The notes: generated from the sequence alone by a model not told the origin. Positions 52,175 through 60,944 are shown, counted from the stretch's first letter. The stretch: 64,000 bases of DNA from JBMNGN01 sp050949865 (GCA_050949865.1 JBMNGN010000004.1:62001-126000), one strand, 5' to 3'. A program made the numbers and translations.

Positions 52175-52969
52175 CTATAATATTATATGCCTTACCGATC
52201 CTAAGTAGTTGATAGCCAAATAAATAAAAAGGGCTGAAAACACCCCTTTAAAAACAAGCTGATTAACATACCGGCTCAGTTGGACTCCGACTTGAGCGCC
52301 AATAACGGTTCCCAGGCCTAGAATCAGGCCCACCGGTATATTAACAAACCCATGATATACCTTAATCAATCCCCCGAAGGCCGCAATTGGAAACATAGCC
52401 AGCAAAGTCGTACCTACTGCCTGAAAGGGCGAAGCGCCAAGCAGCCATATCATAGCCGGCACCATAATAAACCCTCCGCCAATCCCCAGAATACCTGTAA
52501 GGGTGCCGGTAAAAAGACCTAGAGCACTTAACTTCCAGGGGTTGGTACCGTTCCTGGCCTGCTGCCCGGGTAAGGGCGGAGCAGGTTTATGCCACTGCCT
52601 GATGGTCTCCTTGCCCATTCTGAAGCCCATGTATGCAAATAATAAACCCAGGAGCAGTTGGAGTACGGCAGTATTATTACTCAATAAGTTTTTAAATAAG
52701 TAGGAACCGATTAAAACCCCGGTTATTCCGCCTAGGCCGGCATAAAGCGCATAATTTACTATTACATTGCCGTTTTTAAAATGGCCATAAGCCCCGGAAA
52801 TGGAGGTAAAGATTACCGCAAAAAGCGTAGTTCCTATCGACATCACCGGATCCATTTCCATAATTAATTGAGTTGCCGGAAGCATTATAATTCCCCCGCC
52901 TACACCTAGGAGGGATCCTAATATTCCTGCCGCCACCCCTATTACCACTGTTAGCAGGTATGTAACCAC
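52175..52969 (-). CDS. TauE/SafE-family sulfite/organosulfonate exporter-like permease
   Basis: 264 residues with about eight helices in two repeats, each with the family motif: GILGSLLGVGGGIIMLPATQLI near the N-terminus and GILGIGGGFIMVPAMIWLLG in the second half. The loop between them carries PPLPGQQARNG. It is likely to move a sulfur or carbon anion across the membrane; the substrate is not predictable. Confidence 0.88.
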   Translation of the reverse strand: MVTYLLTVVIGVAAGILGSLLGVGGGIIMLPATQLIMEMDPVMSIGTTLFAVIFTSISGAYGHFKNGNVIVNYALYAGLGGITGVLIGSYLFKNLLSNNTAVLQLLLGLLFAYMGFRMGKETIRQWHKPAPPLPGQQARNGTNPWKLSALGLFTGTLTGILGIGGGFIMVPAMIWLLGASPFQAVGTTLLAMFPIAAFGGLIKVYHGFVNIPVGLILGLGTVIGAQVGVQLSRYVNQLVFKGVFSALFIYLAINYLGSVRHIIL

Positions 52970-53212
52970 TACATTTCCTCACTCTCAAACCCGGGGTATG
53001 GTAAGCCTGTTCATGGCTGGGTTAAAGCTGCTATGCTTTCACAGCCAGTACCAGGTTTTAAGCACTTCAGAAGCCGGTAACACTTATAACCAAGACCCGG
53101 TCATCCCAAACCTGGGTTCATATTTTTATAGACCTTTCTGTTATACTATTTTACCCACATGAGTAAAGGAATGTGCAACAGTAATCTTTTGCTTGTAAAA
53201 TAGCGCCTTTTC

Positions 53213-53632
53213 CTACAGCAGCAAGTCAGTATCCAAAAAAGTCATTATTTTATCCTCAATCTTTGCAACTCCAATGATACACCCGGTGTTTTCAATACTC
53301 ACCCCAATATCTTCAGCCTTCTCTATTTGTTCCTGATTTATGGTCAATACTTCAGTAACTTCATCCACCAGCATACCTACCGTTGTTCCGGTTTTTTCCA
53401 CCAGAAGCAGGCGTGAATCATCATTCATATCTGTGTTTTCAATACCGAGCTTGGCCCGGGAATCAACCACAGGAACAATCTTCCCCCGGACTTTGATTAC
53501 TCCCAAAAGAGAGGGGTCTGAAACAGGAAGCTTGGTGACCGGCTGGGTTTTCAATATCTCCTTAACTTTCATTATGTCTACGGCAAATGTGCTTTCGCCA
53601 AGGCGAAAAGCAACCACCTGTATGGTATCCAT
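53213..53632 (-). CDS. cheW: CheW chemotaxis coupling protein
   Basis: 139 residues with the double beta-barrel CheW pattern: VVAFRLGESTFAVDIMKVKEIL, LGVIKVRGKIVPVVDSRAKLG and GTTVGMLVDEVTEVLTI. It links chemoreceptors to CheA. No other chemotaxis gene is near, so it is an orphan CheW, perhaps for a separate receptor array. Confidence 0.93.
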   Translation of the reverse strand: MDTIQVVAFRLGESTFAVDIMKVKEILKTQPVTKLPVSDPSLLGVIKVRGKIVPVVDSRAKLGIENTDMNDDSRLLLVEKTGTTVGMLVDEVTEVLTINQEQIEKAEDIGVSIENTGCIIGVAKIEDKIMTFLDTDLLL

Positions 53633-53782
53633 TCCTTAACCACCTGCCTGTTAAAGTGTTTGGGCGGTTTCTGCTAACTTCTCCGCCATTTCAGTAATTT
53701 CCGCCATTTATACGGTTTTCCTCACCTTTTTGTATAATCGGTCAAATCCATTAGATTTATAGTCCAACCAAAAAATAAAAGA

Positions 53783-53801
53783 GACCGCTTTTACCTCGGT
53801 C
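53783..53801 (-). terminator. Terminator downstream of tRNA-Pro remnant
   Basis: GACCG and CGGTC form a short stem; read leftward TCTTTTATTTTTT follows. It stands about 50 bp after the tRNA-Pro 3' remnant and probably once ended that gene's transcript. Confidence 0.7.
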
Positions 53802-53847
53802 CCTTAATTAGGCATATTCCAGTCTCAACTCCGAATAAAAGCCCAGA

Positions 53848-53880
53848 TGGTCAGGATGACAGGATTTGAACCGTAACCCC
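53848..53880 (-). pseudogene. 3' remnant of a tRNA-Pro gene
   Basis: The segment matches the end of tRNA-Pro(CGG) at 55000: ATGACAGGATTTGAACC is shared, as is the CCA position (TGG at 53848-53850). The match fades after about 30 bases, so the anticodon and 5' half are gone. It lies between cheW and the small duplicated module. Confidence 0.7.
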
Positions 53881-54140
53881 CTCCTCTTAAACGCCTATAT
53901 AATGGGATTTGATTAGGCCGCTTACTGGTCAGAAATTAGGCCACCTGGATAAAAAATTTATTCCTTAGATTGTTACTTCGCTAATGCCTGTTTAAACCTG
54001 TAACTCTCACCGTTGATATTCTTAACCGCAATCGCCAGATATTTTCTGCCCGTGTCATCTGCTCCCCCTGTAACAGGTTTACAGAACAAGTTAGTGATGG
54101 ATATATATATATATAAAAGCAAGAAAGGGTTGAAATAAAT

Positions 54141-54218
54141 ATGAGAAAAATATTTAAAAACCTGTTTAAAAAAAAAGGAACACAAAAAGGGATATATAAT
54201 ACACAAAATGCAAACTAA
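54141..54218 (+). CDS. Short peptide MRKIFKNLF..., copy 1
   Basis: 25 residues, MRKIFKNLFKKKGTQKGIYN then TQNAN. The first eight residues equal those of the 119-residue protein at 54420. The basic, short product overlaps the next small gene by 11 bp. It may be the broken first member of a duplicated pair or a leader peptide. Confidence 0.4.
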   Translation: MRKIFKNLFKKKGTQKGIYNTQNAN

Positions 54219-54351
54219 ATGTTTGATATGCAGGATATTAAATGAATATAACAGCGAAGAAGAAGCACAACATGATTTAATAAAATTGCTGGGACACAAG
54301 ATAACAGAAGATGATCTGCTTAACGAATTTGATAAAAAACAATCCTGGTAA
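54208..54351 (+). CDS. Small 47-residue protein
   Basis: Reads MQTKCLICRILNEYNSEEEA and then HDLIKLLGHKITEDDLLNEFD. A CxxC pair at the N-terminus may bind metal; the rest is acidic and helical. No family recognised. It starts inside the end of the preceding peptide, a coupling arrangement, and ends just before the second leader copy. Confidence 0.45.
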   Translation: MQTKCLICRILNEYNSEEEAQHDLIKLLGHKITEDDLLNEFDKKQSW

Positions 54352-54419
54352 TAGGTTTACAGTTTAAGCTAGTCATGGATATATTAAAAATTTAAAAGCA
54401 GCAAAGGGCTGAAATAAAT

Positions 54420-54779
54420 ATGAGAAAAATATTTAAAAATTTAACTCCTAGAACAGCATTTTATAAGTATGCAGACACAGGACAGGAAAGACCAGTAGAG
54501 TTTTTTCTTAGTAACTTTATACAGGAAGGTTATACTGATTTAACTGCAATGTGTAAAAGATACGCAAAAGAAGTAATAGAAGCTGAGCATGGTTTGGCCA
54601 CAACGGAAGAAATTGATCATGTGGCCAATTTATTAGAGCAATACATTAGAGATCATGTTAAGAAAAAGGGAGGAGTGATAAAGTTATATACAGAGGAAGA
54701 ATGTAATGAGATATTTGAATATGAATCTAAATTGGTATTAGATTTAATTAAAAAATATAGAAAAGGTTTAAAGCAGTAG
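54420..54779 (+). CDS. Unknown 119-residue protein of AT-rich module
   Basis: Residues 1-8 (MRKIFKNL) match the duplicated peptide upstream; the remainder (FFLSNFIQEGYTDLTAMCKR, HGLATTEEIDHVANLLEQYI, GVIKLYTEEECNEIFEYESK) is helical and soluble. Not recognised. AT content is clearly higher than in neighbours and the module lies between a tRNA remnant and an intact tRNA, pointing to acquired DNA. Confidence 0.65.
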   Translation: MRKIFKNLTPRTAFYKYADTGQERPVEFFLSNFIQEGYTDLTAMCKRYAKEVIEAEHGLATTEEIDHVANLLEQYIRDHVKKKGGVIKLYTEEECNEIFEYESKLVLDLIKKYRKGLKQ

Positions 54780-54999
54780 CATCCCGGAGAAAGAATACCC
54801 ACAGAATTGAAAAAATCCGCTGATTTTAATCGCCTTTCAACCTATGTATTGTTGGCTACCATTTTGTCTACCTCTTTAGGAACCTTAATATCAAGGTTCC
54901 GATAATTAAGGATTATTAGGAAACTATAGCGGGGTATCAACCTGTATTTTGGGGGTACTTCTATAGCCCAATATATCGGGCTTTGAAAGACAATTAAAC

Positions 55000-55076
55000 T
55001 GGTCGGGATGACAGGATTTGAACCTGCGGCCTCCTGGTCCCGAACCAGGCGCTCTACCAAACTGAGCCACATCCCG
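55000..55076 (-). tRNA. tRNA-Pro (anticodon CGG)
   Basis: Acceptor CGGGATG pairs with CATCCCG; the anticodon stem CCTGG/CCAGG holds the loop TTCGGGA, anticodon CGG; T-arm GCAGGTTCAAATCCTGTC-like, with encoded CCA. 77 nt. A partial copy of its 3' end lies 1.1 kb downstream. Confidence 0.95.
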
Positions 55077-55143
55077 ATAACTGCACCAATTATATTATCA
55101 GGAATTAGGCAATTAGTCAAAGGGATATCTTAAAAAGAGTCTT

Positions 55144-55533
55144 TTAGCAGTACCCGCCATTAGCCCTGATGATGTCTCTGGCCTTGGAATAATTGACAGA
55201 ATCAGTTACTAAGGTAAGTAAAAACGGTTTTCCACCGACGGCGCCAGCCCTGGAATTCCCAAACCCTGGTGCTGCAGCCTGTGCAGCCAGGTTCTGATTC
55301 GCTGCCGTTTCGGGGCCCGAAAATAAGGTGACCCCGCTCAGAGCAGCATCATTATTAAATGGGCTATTGTAATCGGGGGTATAGGCGATTTCGGACATGG
55401 AAATTCTATCAATCTTTGCCGACCCGCTGTCTGGAACCAGGCCTGCCTTCCACAACTGCTCCAAAGCTTGTTGGGCCTGGGTACTGGAGCTAAAGTAAGA
55501 TAGTATGGCATGCTCACCCTTTTGCAGCTGCAA
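55144..55533 (-). CDS. Conserved-looking hypothetical protein
   Basis: 129 residues, no signal or membrane segment. N-terminal HAILSYFSSSTQAQQALEQLW and C-terminal FLLTLVTDSVNYSKARDIIRANGG resemble the ferredoxin-like repeats of general-stress GsiB/YflT-type proteins, in which side-by-side beta-alpha units sense or bind small ligands. The middle is alanine/glycine-rich. Not firmly assigned. Confidence 0.6.
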   Translation of the reverse strand: MQLQKGEHAILSYFSSSTQAQQALEQLWKAGLVPDSGSAKIDRISMSEIAYTPDYNSPFNNDAALSGVTLFSGPETAANQNLAAQAAAPGFGNSRAGAVGGKPFLLTLVTDSVNYSKARDIIRANGGYC

Positions 55534-55675
55534 CCTTTCACCGCCTTTTTACAAGATTTTTGAACCCGGATGACATTTTTAGGAGTATGTTCAAAAACCC
55601 TGGTTCTTATGCAAAAATGGCAATGAAAGAAACAAAATGGGAAAGCACTAAAAATTATTTTCCAGGTGTTTTCCT

Positions 55676-56257
55676 CTATAAGCCTTTGTGTAGCTGGCCA
55701 ACATAATTAAAGAATACTACCCCACTGTAAAAAAAGAGCATTACACCTAAAAAACTTAAATAGGGTATGGCAAATACTATCCCTGTTGCTATTGCAGAAA
55801 TGAAAAACATGTATATAAATACTGGTGAATATTCTTTAAAGATCTTTAGACCGTTTAGAAAGATAGTATTAAACTGAAATCCATCCCTCAAAATCAAAGT
55901 AGTGGTGTAATTCACCAAGGCTAAAGGTATAAACCACCCTACTGCCAGTATAATTAATAAAAGGGCATAAACCCCAATAATATCCAGCCTAATCAGTATG
56001 GGAAAAAGTCCAGCCGGAATTAATAAATAGGCCAAAATAATGATAAATGCGTGGGCTCCATTCCGGAAATGCTCGCCCCAGCTGTCCCAACCGGGAAGGG
56101 CTTGCTTCCCTCTGTACCCCAGCTCTATACAATTGACAAAGTAGCCCAGGGTAATAATGTTTAGTCCGGGTAATACGGTAACCATACACCCGAGCAAAAA
56201 GGTCTTAAACCATAGAGGGTCTTTAAAAGGATATTTTATAAATTCCTGGATCTGCAA
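55676..56257 (-). CDS. DUF4013 membrane protein
   Basis: 193 residues with six hydrophobic segments and the DUF4013 opening YPFKDPLWFKTFLLGCMVTVLPGLNIITLGYFVNCIELGYRG, then LPGWDSWGEHFRNGAHAFII. The family sits in archaeal and bacterial membranes with unknown role. It follows etfA by about 60 bp but is separately ended. Confidence 0.8.
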   Translation of the reverse strand: MQIQEFIKYPFKDPLWFKTFLLGCMVTVLPGLNIITLGYFVNCIELGYRGKQALPGWDSWGEHFRNGAHAFIIILAYLLIPAGLFPILIRLDIIGVYALLLIILAVGWFIPLALVNYTTTLILRDGFQFNTIFLNGLKIFKEYSPVFIYMFFISAIATGIVFAIPYLSFLGVMLFFYSGVVFFNYVGQLHKGL

Positions 56258-56317
56258 ATAGCCGTTACCCCCATATCAAATATTTTACTCACAGTGATTA
56301 AGACTGATTCTCCTCTG

Positions 56318-57247
56318 TTATAATAACCTGTTTAATTCCTGCACTATCTTATACAAATCGTCGGTAAGGATATAATCGGACATATAGTTTATCGGAGCGT
56401 TTTGATCCTCGTTAACTGATACGATAATCCTGGCGTCCCTGATTCCCACCGTAAACTGCACCTGCCCTGAAATCCCTAACAACACAGCCAGACCAGGTTT
56501 GCATTTCTTACCTGACAGCCCTATTACCCGCTCTTCGGAAAACCACTTTTTATCTGTAGCCAGCGGTTTGGAACAAGCTACTTCCCCTCCCAGCTTTTGC
56601 GCTAGCTCATTAATTATAGCCAGGTCAGCCTGCTCCTTTAACCCTTGTCCTACCGCCACAAGTGTATCAACCGATTCAATATCTATGCTGTCACCCCGTT
56701 TGGGTCTGGTTTCCAGCACTTTTATTTTAGAAGCCTTAGGCTGTATGTCCAGTTGGTTTACCGTTCCCGGTGCTTTTGAAGCAGGTTCAAAGGACTTCGG
56801 CCTGATTGCTATAACCTGCCTTCCCGATGCTATATATTGAGTAGCAACTGTTGCCCCTCCTAATGCATTGCGCTGGCATTCAATCCTTCCTTCGCTGACA
56901 CCGATGGCGGAAACATCGGTTAAACACCCGGCATCAATAGCCTGGGCTATCCTGCCGGCCAATTCCTTACCTTTACGGTTGGAGCTTAAAAGGACTACTT
57001 CGATATCCAGCCGGGTAACAGCCTCCTTCAAACATGAGGCCAAAACTGCCGGATCAGAAGGGTTTATTGCCTGGCTGGCAATATTGTAAACACAGGCTCC
57101 GGCCTGGGAAAGCACATTTGCCTGCTCATTGTCGTTTATTGTGACTGCCTTTATCTCCCCACCCAGTGAATCGGCTATGATTCTGGCCGCCGACAGCAAT
57201 TCCAGGGCCAGGCTTTCTTTTTCGCTGTACACTAGTATTCCTGCCAT
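56318..57247 (-). CDS. etfA: Electron transfer flavoprotein alpha subunit
   Basis: 309 residues. N-terminal ETF domain (ILVYSEKESLALELLSAARIIADSLGG) and the FAD domain with DSIDIESVDTLVAVGQGLKEQ, GGEVACSKPLATDKKWFSEERVIGLSGKKCKPGLAVLLGISGQVQFTVGI and a C-terminal DAPINYMSDYILTDDLY-type segment (QNAPINYMSDY). It accepts electrons from acyl-CoA dehydrogenase. The gene follows etfB by 4 bp. Residues at the NADH-bifurcation positions were not distinguishable by eye. Confidence 0.95.
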   Translation of the reverse strand: MAGILVYSEKESLALELLSAARIIADSLGGEIKAVTINDNEQANVLSQAGACVYNIASQAINPSDPAVLASCLKEAVTRLDIEVVLLSSNRKGKELAGRIAQAIDAGCLTDVSAIGVSEGRIECQRNALGGATVATQYIASGRQVIAIRPKSFEPASKAPGTVNQLDIQPKASKIKVLETRPKRGDSIDIESVDTLVAVGQGLKEQADLAIINELAQKLGGEVACSKPLATDKKWFSEERVIGLSGKKCKPGLAVLLGISGQVQFTVGIRDARIIVSVNEDQNAPINYMSDYILTDDLYKIVQELNRLL

Positions 57248-57251
57248 TATA

Positions 57252-58007
57252 CTACCCCCCTATTACCCCTTCAGTTTTCAGCAGTTGAATAAGTTCCTCG
57301 GCACTATCAACTTTCACCTGTTTCCGGGCATTTTCCGGAGCAAGATTGCTTACCGTCACTACCCGGGGATCATTAGATATATCAATACCCAGTTCTTGCA
57401 ATTCCAGCACTTGCTTTGGCTTTCTTCCTGCCTTCAGGATCTGGGTTACTGATGGTATACGTGGTTCATTGATATCAGCCAGGACTGTTATTGCTACCGG
57501 CATCTCTACCTCAACGATTTCTTCATAATCATCCATTGATCTGGTTATAACCGCACTGTTACCCTTGATGTCGATGGAACTGGCATATCCTACCTGAGGC
57601 AGATCGAGAATTTCAGCTACCCGAGAACCAACCTGGCCGGAATAATTATCCCCGCTTCCTTCACCGAACAGGATAACCCCTACATCCTCCATATTTTTAA
57701 TTGCAGCTGCCAGCAGCCAGGATACCAGACTGCCATCAATATTGCCTAAGTTTTCCCCTATGATTAACACTGCCTCATCAGCCCCTGCAGCCAGTGCTTC
57801 TTTTACCGTATCCTCTAATTCCTGGCCGCCGACGGATAATACTATTAATTTACCCCCCAGCTGTTCTTTTAATAGGACTCCGGCTTCCAAAGCGTTTTTG
57901 TCTATATCGCCGAAAGTTAACGGAATGTCGTCAAATACCGGCTGCCGATTGCGGATTCTGATCTGCTGTAAGTCCGGTATCTGTTTCATAGCCACAATAA
58001 TATTCAT
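57252..58007 (-). CDS. etfB: Electron transfer flavoprotein beta subunit
   Basis: 251 residues: MNIIVAMKQIPDLQQIRI start, DKNALEAGVLLKEQLGGKLIVLSVGG, the AMP/FAD site GEGSGDNYSGQVGSRVAEILDLPQVGYAS, and VAITVLADINEPRIPSVTQILKAGRKP. It pairs with EtfA. The gene lies 18 bp behind the ferredoxin-like fixX gene; four genes form one leftward operon. Confidence 0.96.
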   Translation of the reverse strand: MNIIVAMKQIPDLQQIRIRNRQPVFDDIPLTFGDIDKNALEAGVLLKEQLGGKLIVLSVGGQELEDTVKEALAAGADEAVLIIGENLGNIDGSLVSWLLAAAIKNMEDVGVILFGEGSGDNYSGQVGSRVAEILDLPQVGYASSIDIKGNSAVITRSMDDYEEIVEVEMPVAITVLADINEPRIPSVTQILKAGRKPKQVLELQELGIDISNDPRVVTVSNLAPENARKQVKVDSAEELIQLLKTEGVIGG

Positions 58008-58025
58008 TAATCAACCCTCCCTGGC

Positions 58026-58310
58026 CTAGCCAAATCTAAACTGTACACCTCGTCCACCTGCCGGGTAGCACCAATCCAAAACCTCTGTACCGCATGCCAG
58101 GCGGCAAGTGCCGCATTCCAAGCAACCGTCAATGGTTAATTCTACTTTGCCCTCGGAGTTTTTGGAATACAACCCGGCTGGGCACACCAGTAATGCCCTT
58201 AACAGGCGCGGATCACCTTCCAGTCCCGGCTTGATCCGGATATGCGGTTTGGAATCAGGTTTGAACACATTTAATCCCAGTTTGGCCTTTATTCCCATTG
58301 AATTAGTCAT
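58026..58310 (-). CDS. fixX: FixX-like ferredoxin
   Basis: 94 residues. CPAGLYSK and CLECGTCRLACG carry the four cysteines of one [4Fe-4S] cluster, as in FixX and the iron-sulfur domain of ETF:quinone oxidoreductase. The ending DWCYPAGGRGVQFRFG is typical. It forms with FixC a two-subunit ETF dehydrogenase that hands electrons to quinone. It overlaps the fixC stop by 4 bp. Confidence 0.94.
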   Translation of the reverse strand: MTNSMGIKAKLGLNVFKPDSKPHIRIKPGLEGDPRLLRALLVCPAGLYSKNSEGKVELTIDGCLECGTCRLACGTEVLDWCYPAGGRGVQFRFG

Positions 58311-59599
58311 ATCTTCATCACCTTCCTGGCATCACCGGCTATGGCAAAAAGATCTCTTAAGCTTATATGGTTCCTGACCGTCTGGTATATTTTGTCCTTA
58401 GCCCCATTGACTGCATAAACATCTTTTAAAATATTTCCTATTAAATCAGGGTAATATTGGTAGATTCTTGGGTTATCCAGCACTGCCGGAGCATCTTGAA
58501 AGCTTTTGAAGTCCTTGATTACAAAACTGTCATTCAAGTATTTCTCATACTGGGATAAAACCGAAGCACTATAATCCCCACGTTGCTTGGCATCCAATAC
58601 AGTCAGAGCTGCATAGAAGCCTGTAGCTATGGCATATTCCATCCCTCTTACCGTAACCCCGATATTCATCGAGAATCCAGCAGCATCACCGGCTACTAAA
58701 ATGCCATTGCCAAAGAGTTTTCCTAATGCTTTATACCCGCCTTCCGGGATAACGTGGGCGGAATACTCAACTATTTCCCCTCCCCGGATTAAACGGCTTA
58801 TCTCAGGCCGCTGTTTAAAGTCATCGAGAATTTGTGGTGCTTCCAGGGTAGGGTTCCCCTCCATCAAGCCTTCTATCCCTATCACAATCCCCAGGCTCAG
58901 ACTTGATTGATTGGTATAAAGAAATCCTCCCCCAAACTTGCCTTTAGTTACCTCACCTAAAAACAGCCGGGCCGCCCCTTCATTTTCCTCCAAATGAAAG
59001 CGTTCTTCTATCATCTGGGGATCCATTTCTATTATTTCCTTAAACCCTACGGCGTAGTTTTTTGCCAGTCCCGGCTTCCTTAGCCCTGCTTTTTCCGATA
59101 TCAAGGAAAGCACTCCATCACAGGCTATAACTACATCCGCATATAATTCATCACCAGAGGCCCTCACCCCTGCTACTTTTTCATTTACCACAATAACATC
59201 TTCAACCAGGCTCTTGGTAACAATAATAGCCCCTTTCTGCTCTGCCTGCCGGGCCAACCAACGATCGAACTTGGCCCTTAAGATACTGTAGCTCTGGTGA
59301 GGCGGCTGTCTCAACTCATTGCCGGAATACTCAAAGCTTACTGACCTCTCTTTAGCCATCACCACTACCCCTTCGTGGGCAATGTACCGTTCAAAGGGAG
59401 CCTTTTCCCAAAGATCGGGGAATAGTTCCCGTACCGGGTTGATGTATATACGGCCGCCGGTGACGTTCTTAGCCCCGGCGTAATCCCCCCGCTCCAGTAC
59501 CAGTACTTCCAGCCCCTCCTGGGCCAGTTTATATGCACACGCAAGCCCTGCTAATCCAGCCCCAACCACTATGGCATCAAATTTCTCCACACTACCCAA
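58307..59599 (-). CDS. fixC: FixC-like ETF dehydrogenase flavoprotein
   Basis: 430 residues. FAD-binding FDAIVVGAGLAGLACAYKLAQEGLEVLVLERGDYAGAKNVTGGRIY at the N-terminus, a second FAD motif GKLFGNGILVAGDAAGFSMNIGVTVRGMEYAIATG near 310-345, and the ETF-QO-like substrate domain between. It would oxidise the EtfAB pair and reduce menaquinone or a membrane complex with FixX. First gene of the fixC-fixX-etfB-etfA operon; a 200-bp gap with a terminator separates it from the acyl-CoA dehydrogenase upstream. Confidence 0.94.
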   Translation of the reverse strand: MGSVEKFDAIVVGAGLAGLACAYKLAQEGLEVLVLERGDYAGAKNVTGGRIYINPVRELFPDLWEKAPFERYIAHEGVVVMAKERSVSFEYSGNELRQPPHQSYSILRAKFDRWLARQAEQKGAIIVTKSLVEDVIVVNEKVAGVRASGDELYADVVIACDGVLSLISEKAGLRKPGLAKNYAVGFKEIIEMDPQMIEERFHLEENEGAARLFLGEVTKGKFGGGFLYTNQSSLSLGIVIGIEGLMEGNPTLEAPQILDDFKQRPEISRLIRGGEIVEYSAHVIPEGGYKALGKLFGNGILVAGDAAGFSMNIGVTVRGMEYAIATGFYAALTVLDAKQRGDYSASVLSQYEKYLNDSFVIKDFKSFQDAPAVLDNPRIYQYYPDLIGNILKDVYAVNGAKDKIYQTVRNHISLRDLFAIAGDARKVMKI

Positions 59600-59708
59600 C
59601 CCCTCTTTTCTTTAATCTCTGTCAGGTGAACAAGAAAAGATCATTTGCACTATGATATAAGGTTACGGTTTTTCAATAAGGCCAAGCAAAACCAAACCTA
59701 AATTATTA

Positions 59709-59749
59709 AAGGGGAGTGCTGCAGTTCAATTCCTGCAACACTGTCCCTT
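59709..59749 (-). terminator. Terminator of acyl-CoA dehydrogenase gene
   Basis: AAGGGGAGTGCTGCAG pairs with CTGCAACACTGTCCCTT with one mismatch and one bulge; read leftward TTTAATAATTTAGG follows. It would reduce but may not abolish readthrough into the fix/etf operon. Confidence 0.7.
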
Positions 59750-59801
59750 AATACCCTTGGGCCTAACTAAAACCGAAAGCCCGGCCATATAAAAAGCGGG
59801 G

Positions 59802-60944
59802 TTATTTTTGTCCCAAAATGTAGTTGGCTACAATAATCTTTTGCATATCAGATACGCCTTCAATCTGCGCCCCCATAATACAGTCTCTCCAGAGGCTCTC
59901 TATCTTGTAATCCTTCATTAATCCATATGAACCATGGACATTCATGGCTTTACGGGTCAGGTCGATGGTGGTTTCACATACAAAGTCTTTGGTTAATGCA
60001 GATTCTTTGGCAAATTGTACGGGATCTTTCATGGTATCGGCTAAAAAGCCTAACCTGTAAACCACCCACTTGCAGGCCTCGTATTTTTCTGCTATCTCAG
60101 CTATGGCCAGTTTAATTGCCTGGAATTTTGCAATAGGTTCCCCCCGGTGGGTTTTTTCCAGGGCATATTTAACTGCCTCCCGGTATGCGGCCAAAGCACC
60201 GCCGAGCTTGTGGGAAGACACCCCTACTTTTCCGTAGGATATTCCATAGAGCAGTAATGGAAAGCCATTGCCGGGTTCTCCCAAAACATTTTCCGCTGGA
60301 ACTTTAACATCTTTTAAGTATACATCAACCAGTAGTCCGCCCTTGGTGCCAATCTTGTTCCAGGGTTCGGATACCGAGTATCCTTCACAGAATTTGTCCA
60401 CGATGTATGCGGTAATCCTGCCGGTATCCTCATCCCGGGCAAAAGTCACCATTGGCCCCTTGAAGACTGCGTTGGATATAAACCTTTTGGTTCCGTTTAA
60501 TATATAATTGTTGCCATCTTTTTTAGCCGTAGTTGTAATCTGTTTAGGGTCTGAGCCGGTACCCGGTTCAGTGAAAGCAAACGATCCGAATAATTCCCCT
60601 TTACAACCTCCGGGCAGATATTTTCTCTTCTGTTCTTCGCTGCCAAATCGATTGATAGCCCCCATTCCAAGAGCATTTACGGTTACAATATGGGCTGCCC
60701 CACTAGAAGCACAAGCTAGTTGTTCCATGGCCAGCACAAAACCCGAATATCCTGCACCAGCTCCCCCATACTCCTCGGGGAAAGGGATTCCCAATAAGTC
60801 CAAATCGGCCATCATTTTTACTATTTCGTCTGGTACCCGGTTTTCCTCATCAATCTGTTTAGCGATGGGATCAAGATATTTTTCGGCAAATTCCTGGGCG
60901 GCCTTTTGAATCAGCTCCTGCTCTTTGGTCAGATTAAAATTCAT
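59802..60944 (-). CDS. Acyl-CoA dehydrogenase
   Basis: 380 residues. N-terminal helical domain (LTKEQELIQKAAQEFAEKYL), FAD motif FGSFAFTEPGTGSDPKQITTTAKKDGNNYILNGTKRFISNA, and the C-terminal signature QAIKLAIAEIAEKYEACKWVVYRLGFLAD, FVCETTIDLTRKAMNVHGSYGLMKDYKIESLWRDC with a catalytic Glu in the ESLWRD region. Oxidises a short or medium acyl-CoA to the enoyl-CoA and passes electrons to ETF. Divergent from a PadR regulator with an operator-like palindrome between them. Confidence 0.96.
   Translation of the reverse strand: MNFNLTKEQELIQKAAQEFAEKYLDPIAKQIDEENRVPDEIVKMMADLDLLGIPFPEEYGGAGAGYSGFVLAMEQLACASSGAAHIVTVNALGMGAINRFGSEEQKRKYLPGGCKGELFGSFAFTEPGTGSDPKQITTTAKKDGNNYILNGTKRFISNAVFKGPMVTFARDEDTGRITAYIVDKFCEGYSVSEPWNKIGTKGGLLVDVYLKDVKVPAENVLGEPGNGFPLLLYGISYGKVGVSSHKLGGALAAYREAVKYALEKTHRGEPIAKFQAIKLAIAEIAEKYEACKWVVYRLGFLADTMKDPVQFAKESALTKDFVCETTIDLTRKAMNVHGSYGLMKDYKIESLWRDCIMGAQIEGVSDMQKIIVANYILGQK

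Larger units (their letters stand above)
54075..54440 (+). repeat. Duplicated leader/N-terminus module (two copies)
   Basis: Copy 1 (54075-54160) and copy 2 (54353-54440) share AGGTTTACAG, GATGGATATAT, AAAAGCA and GAAATAAATATGAGAAAAATATTTAAAAA in the same order, about 80% identical by eye. Each ends in an ATG that encodes MRKIFKNL. A promoter/ribosome-site region plus the first codons were duplicated, or a gene pair has diverged. Confidence 0.8.

Noticed and set aside
53973..54299. 108-codon leftward cysteine/phenylalanine-rich frame
   Set aside because: Antisense of the AT-rich small-gene module, without ribosome site; composition typical of AT-rich shadows.
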